Both the position numbers and the translations under genes were made by a program. A stretch of 64,000 nt of DNA from NCBI GenBank assembly GCA_040217815.1, contig JBEHWI010000011.1, forward strand, positions 31,725-95,724. Reading direction: 5' to 3'. Each line of letters begins with the position of its first letter. The stretch's first letter is position 1. Below, in pieces: positions 60,666-64,000 of this stretch. The stretch is from UBA5314 sp040217815. GTDB lineage: Bacteria > Bacillota > Syntrophomonadia > Syntrophomonadales > Syntrophomonadaceae. The notes under the pieces are model-generated. The model was not told the DNA's origin, made no database searches, and saw nothing but the letters and a program-made list of their open reading frames with translations.

Positions 60666-62756
60666 ATGGCGGAATGTGTTCAAGTAATAGGCATTGATGA
60701 AAAGTACTGTGTAAATTGCCATCAATGCATAGCGGTATGCCCGGTAAAAGTTTGCAGTGACGGCAGTGGTGAGGTCGTGAAATTCGACAACAGCCTTTGC
60801 ATTGGCTGCGGAAGATGCATTGAAGCCTGTATCAGGAGCCATGGGGGGGATGCCGCTAAAAGCGCCCGTTATCCCATCGATGACGCCAGCAGCTTTGGCG
60901 AAGCCCTGGGCGGCAAGGAGATCGTTGCCTTGATTGCCCCTTCGGCCCAGAGTAATTATAAAATCGATCAACTTATAAGCTCCCTGAAAAGCCTGGGGGT
61001 TAAAGCGGTTTATGACGTTTCACTGGGGGCTGAAATTACAGTTGCCGCGTATCGGAAAGCGATAGCCGAAGGTAGGCTTAAAACTCCGGTAATTGCCCAG
61101 CCCTGTCCCGCGGTTGTAACCTACATAGAACTGCATCACCCTGAGCTTATCGATTATTTGGCGCCCATTGGCAGTCCGGTTCACAATCTGGCCGTCTATG
61201 TAAAGACTCTGCACCCGGATGCCGAGCTGGCTTTTATATCTCCTTGTCTGGCCAAGCGACGGGAGTTCCAAAAAAGCCGGGCTGTAAAATATAATGTTAC
61301 CTTTCACTCGCTGAGCCGGCTGCTGGCCGAACGAGACATCGATCCACAGGCTTTGGCGGGCAGCTCTTTTGACGGTATGGTGGCAGCCGGAATCGCTTCC
61401 AATTTTTCCACCCCGGGGGGGTTAAAAGAATCCTACCTGCACCGGGCCCCGGAGGCCAGTCCCAGTTCCATAAGCAAGATTGAAGGTCCCATAGTGTATC
61501 AGAGATACCTGGACGACCTGGCCCTGGCCATTAAAGAAGGCCGTTCGAATCTGCCTTTGCTGGTGGACGTGTTGAGCTGTGAAAAGGGCTGCAATATGGG
61601 GGCCGGTTGCATAAACCACGAAAAGACCATTGATGAAATAGAACGGTCGGTGGCTCTGCGCTCCGAGCGGGGCGCTGCCGATGACGGGAACGAGGAGCGG
61701 CTGCAGGAGTTCCTGGCCGATGTTTTGGATAGCTGTGATTTTTCTTACACCTATTATCAGGACCTTTCCCATAAGAACCATATGAAGATACCCAGCGACC
61801 AGGAGCTTAACAAAATATACGAAGACATGTACAAGATCGAGGAAAAGGATTTCCGCAACTGTGCCGCCTGCGGGTACAATTCCTGCCACAGCATGGCGGT
61901 GGCTATATTCAACGGTTTAAACAAGGTTGAAAACTGCCACCTCTACCAGGAAAAGGAGCTGCGCAAAGAGCAGCAGATTCTGAGTGAATTGGTGGAAGAA
62001 TCGATAGAACTTAATCTGCAGCTGGAACAGGAAATAGCCGAACGCAAACAGCAGGAACAGCTCCTGGTGCAGAACTCCAAGCTGGCGGCCATGGGCGAGA
62101 TGATAGGTATGATTGCCCACCAATGGCGGCAGCCTCTCTCATCCATCAGCACGATTTCCGGCAACCTCAAGGTCCTGCTGGATTTAGAAATGTATGAAAA
62201 AGAAGACTTCGTCAAACAGCTTCAGGAAATAAACAATCATGCCCAATACCTGTCCAAAACCATCAATGATTTCCGCCATTTCTTCAAGCCTGACAATCCC
62301 AAAGAGATGGTGATGATGGATCACATCATTGACAGTACTCTGGGCATCATCGGAAGATCGATGGAATATAAAAACATTACTATTATTAAGGAATGCGAGT
62401 TTGAACAATCCATTTCGACTTACCCCCGTGAATTGATGCAGGTTTTCTTGAATCTCTTGAAGAACGCCACCGATATCCTGATTGATAAAAGCGTTGAACG
62501 TCCCCAGGTGGTTATAAGGGGCTATGAAAAAGACGGTTATCAGGTTGTTGAAGTCATCGACAACGCCGGGGGCATTCCCGAAGAGGTAATCGACAGAATA
62601 TATGATCCCTATTTTTCCACCAAGGGTTCCGCCAAGGGCACCGGTTTAGGCCTTTACATGTCAAAAACTATTATAGAAGAACATTGCCAGGGGCGAATCC
62701 GGGCATCCAATTTAGAGCAGGGAGCCTGTTTCACCGTGGAATTACCTCTGCAATAG
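60666..62756 (+). CDS. [FeFe]-hydrogenase-like sensor histidine kinase
   Basis: A 696-residue fusion. Residues 10-60: two [4Fe-4S] ferredoxin motifs (CVNCHQCIAVCP, CIGCGRCIEAC). Residues about 85-330: [FeFe]-hydrogenase large-subunit-like domain with altered H-cluster motifs (IAQPCPAVV for TSCCP; SPCLAKRREF; SCEKGCNMGAGC). Residues about 395-425: an Fe-S motif CAACGYNSCH with a fourth Cys in ENCHLY. Then a coiled coil, HisKA (IAHQWRQPLSSIS) and HATPase (NLLKNATDI, DNAGGIP, GTGLGLYM). It belongs with sensory [FeFe] proteins that report H2 or redox state. ATG 60666 has no strong ribosome site; a foldable leader precedes it. The response regulator follows 16 bp on. Confidence 0.9.
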   Translation: MAECVQVIGIDEKYCVNCHQCIAVCPVKVCSDGSGEVVKFDNSLCIGCGRCIEACIRSHGGDAAKSARYPIDDASSFGEALGGKEIVALIAPSAQSNYKIDQLISSLKSLGVKAVYDVSLGAEITVAAYRKAIAEGRLKTPVIAQPCPAVVTYIELHHPELIDYLAPIGSPVHNLAVYVKTLHPDAELAFISPCLAKRREFQKSRAVKYNVTFHSLSRLLAERDIDPQALAGSSFDGMVAAGIASNFSTPGGLKESYLHRAPEASPSSISKIEGPIVYQRYLDDLALAIKEGRSNLPLLVDVLSCEKGCNMGAGCINHEKTIDEIERSVALRSERGAADDGNEERLQEFLADVLDSCDFSYTYYQDLSHKNHMKIPSDQELNKIYEDMYKIEEKDFRNCAACGYNSCHSMAVAIFNGLNKVENCHLYQEKELRKEQQILSELVEESIELNLQLEQEIAERKQQEQLLVQNSKLAAMGEMIGMIAHQWRQPLSSISTISGNLKVLLDLEMYEKEDFVKQLQEINNHAQYLSKTINDFRHFFKPDNPKEMVMMDHIIDSTLGIIGRSMEYKNITIIKECEFEQSISTYPRELMQVFLNLLKNATDILIDKSVERPQVVIRGYEKDGYQVVEVIDNAGGIPEEVIDRIYDPYFSTKGSAKGTGLGLYMSKTIIEEHCQGRIRASNLEQGACFTVELPLQ

Positions 62757-62772
62757 ATAGGAGCGTCGGGCC

Positions 62773-63885
62773 ATGATCGATGTCAAGTACTTGAAAGAAA
62801 TCGCCAGGGATATCAGCGTCTTGTATGTTGAAGATGATCGAGAACTCATGGAGAACACGGTCAGGCTTTTGAGAAACTTTTTTGCCCGCATCGACACTGC
62901 GGAAAATGGCATCGAAGGGCTTAGCAAATACCAGGACTATAATTATGATCTGGTTATAACTGATATCAATATGCCCGTAATGAATGGCGTAAAGATGGCC
63001 CGGGAAATCAAGGCAATCAACCGCAAACAATTGATAATCGTGATTTCCGCCCATGATGAAGCTACCTACCTCCTGGAACTTATAAATCTGGGGGTGGATT
63101 CATTCGTCCTCAAACCGGTGGATGTGGAGCTTCTGCTGGATATGCTGGATAAATCCATCAAACTGATTAAATACGCCCGCCGGGAAGAAGAATACACCAG
63201 GACCCTGGAAGCCACAGTCGAGAAGCGCACTGAGCAGCTATCCCAGGCCCTGGTTATAGTTGAGGAGCTTTCCACCGAGTTGGTACAGCGATTGACTAAC
63301 GCGGCGGAGCTCAGGGATTCAGATACCGGTCTGCACAATCGCAGGTTGGGCTACTATGCTCCGGCTCTGGCCAAGGAAATCGGCATGCCTCAGGACTTCA
63401 TAGAGGCTATAGCCTTTGCCGCACCCCTTCATGATATCGGAAAAATCGGCATAGTCGATAGCATCTTACTTAAACCTGGGCCGTTGACCAGGGAAGAAGA
63501 AGAGATCATGAAATCCCACACCATGATCGGAGCCAACATTCTGGCCGGCTCCCACCACGCCCGGATTCAGATGACCGAGACGATTGCCCTGACCCACCAT
63601 GAAAAATGGGATGGAACCGGCTACCCAAAAGGGTTGAAAGGTGAAGAAATACCCATTGAAGGAAGAATTGTGAGTGTTTGCGACCACTATGACGCTTTGA
63701 GAATGAGAAGGCCTTATAAAAGGGCATTAAGCCATCACCAGGCGCTGGATATCCTCCTCAACGGGGATGAGAGAACAACCCCCAGCGCGTTTGATCCCAA
63801 GCTATTGGAGGCCTTCCTGCGCATCGCGCCCCAGTTTGAAGATATATTCCGCAAGAATCAAGACAAGGCCAAATGGTTTATATAA
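62773..63885 (+). CDS. Response regulator with HD-GYP phosphodiesterase output
   Basis: A 370-residue regulator. The receiver domain (1-125) has VLYVEDDRE, phospho-acceptor Asp in VITDINMPVMNG and Lys in SFVLKPVDV. A coiled coil (140-165) leads to an HD-GYP domain (170-365): HNRRLGYYAP, PLHDIGKIGI, KSHTMIGA, HHEKWDGTGYPKGLKGEEIP. HD-GYP proteins hydrolyse c-di-GMP. TAGGAG precedes ATG 62773. It is the partner of the upstream [FeFe]-hydrogenase-like kinase, so phosphorylation should set local c-di-GMP. Confidence 0.92.
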   Translation: MIDVKYLKEIARDISVLYVEDDRELMENTVRLLRNFFARIDTAENGIEGLSKYQDYNYDLVITDINMPVMNGVKMAREIKAINRKQLIIVISAHDEATYLLELINLGVDSFVLKPVDVELLLDMLDKSIKLIKYARREEEYTRTLEATVEKRTEQLSQALVIVEELSTELVQRLTNAAELRDSDTGLHNRRLGYYAPALAKEIGMPQDFIEAIAFAAPLHDIGKIGIVDSILLKPGPLTREEEEIMKSHTMIGANILAGSHHARIQMTETIALTHHEKWDGTGYPKGLKGEEIPIEGRIVSVCDHYDALRMRRPYKRALSHHQALDILLNGDERTTPSAFDPKLLEAFLRIAPQFEDIFRKNQDKAKWFI

Positions 63886-63907
63886 GTTAATGCAAACAGG
63901 GGCAAAC

Positions 63908-63961
63908 AGGGGGACGTTCTTTTTTTTGGGATTGCAATGCCAACAAAAATAAAGTCCCCCA
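63908..63961. repeat. GGGGACG-type element
   Basis: GGGGGAC (63910-63916) and GTCCCCC (63954-63960) enclose a 37-nt A+T-rich loop containing TTTTTTTT, shortly after the HD-GYP stop. The right arm is followed by AGTTTTCTTG, so the element could end the transcript. Confidence 0.45.
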
Positions 63962-64000
63962 GTTTTCTTGATAGTAAAAAGGCAGCAATTTTGATTAAAT

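Overview
The window looks like a chromosome segment of an anaerobic, spore-forming, low-to-mid G+C Firmicute, most likely a syntrophic clostridium close to Syntrophomonas. This is inferred from gene content: an [FeFe]-hydrogenase-like sensor kinase, class I (Fe-S) fumarase, a fused homocysteine methyltransferase/methylene-THF reductase, acetate kinase, crotonase remnants, SLH-domain and copper-amine-oxidase-like surface proteins, DUF3231 and CBO0543 proteins, and frequent TTG/GTG starts behind strong GGAGG sites. No rRNA, tRNA, CRISPR array, IS transposase or prophage block was seen.

0-10 kb: a DUF1992 protein, a secreted repeat protein, a run of hypothetical and decayed genes (ABC-2 permease fragment, kinase fragment), DUF4332, YetF-like, argC, RDD and DUF2284 genes. 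10-18 kb: an ABC transporter operon (PF04392-type binding protein, permease, ATPase) behind a promoter and a probable T-box leader; DUF1697; a secreted copper-amine-oxidase/DUF1266/MORN protein; a 36-residue microprotein; a malate/lactate dehydrogenase; a transglutaminase-like protein.

18-22 kb: the most coherent regulatory unit. A sigma-54 enhancer-binding protein (CBS pair, two PAS, AAA+, HTH) has a textbook -24/-12 promoter upstream of itself. A second such promoter sits just past its 3' end, in front of a small Com-like zinc-finger gene. Two-fold-symmetric sites of one design (10+2+10 bp, half-site close to CTTGTTGAGA) lie upstream of both promoters. A third sigma-54 promoter, without these sites, precedes a shortened crotonase gene at 59.6 kb.

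22-36 kb: PadR regulator, acetate kinase and methyltransferase; a three-PAS histidine kinase; a LuxR regulator fused to a multi-pass membrane domain; a 2105-residue S-layer-type protein; a GH73 glucosaminidase. 36-49 kb: SmpA/OmlA-like and BRCT/TerB-like genes, a NarL-type two-component pair with a membrane-anchored effector candidate, a DUF4180 gene behind a perfect 14-bp operator, fumarase alpha/beta, a tandem-nitrilase protein, the HcyS-MTHFR fusion, and a triply broken DUF3231 gene.

49-64 kb: an ABC-2 exporter pair, three membrane/hypothetical genes, carB (no carA beside it), GNAT, a membrane-HD fusion, an HTH regulator, and finally an [FeFe]-hydrogenase-like histidine kinase followed by a receiver/HD-GYP protein. 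That last pair reads as a redox or H2 sensor that adjusts c-di-GMP; it is preceded by a foldable leader. Short GGGGACG-type hairpin elements recur in intergenic positions through the window.
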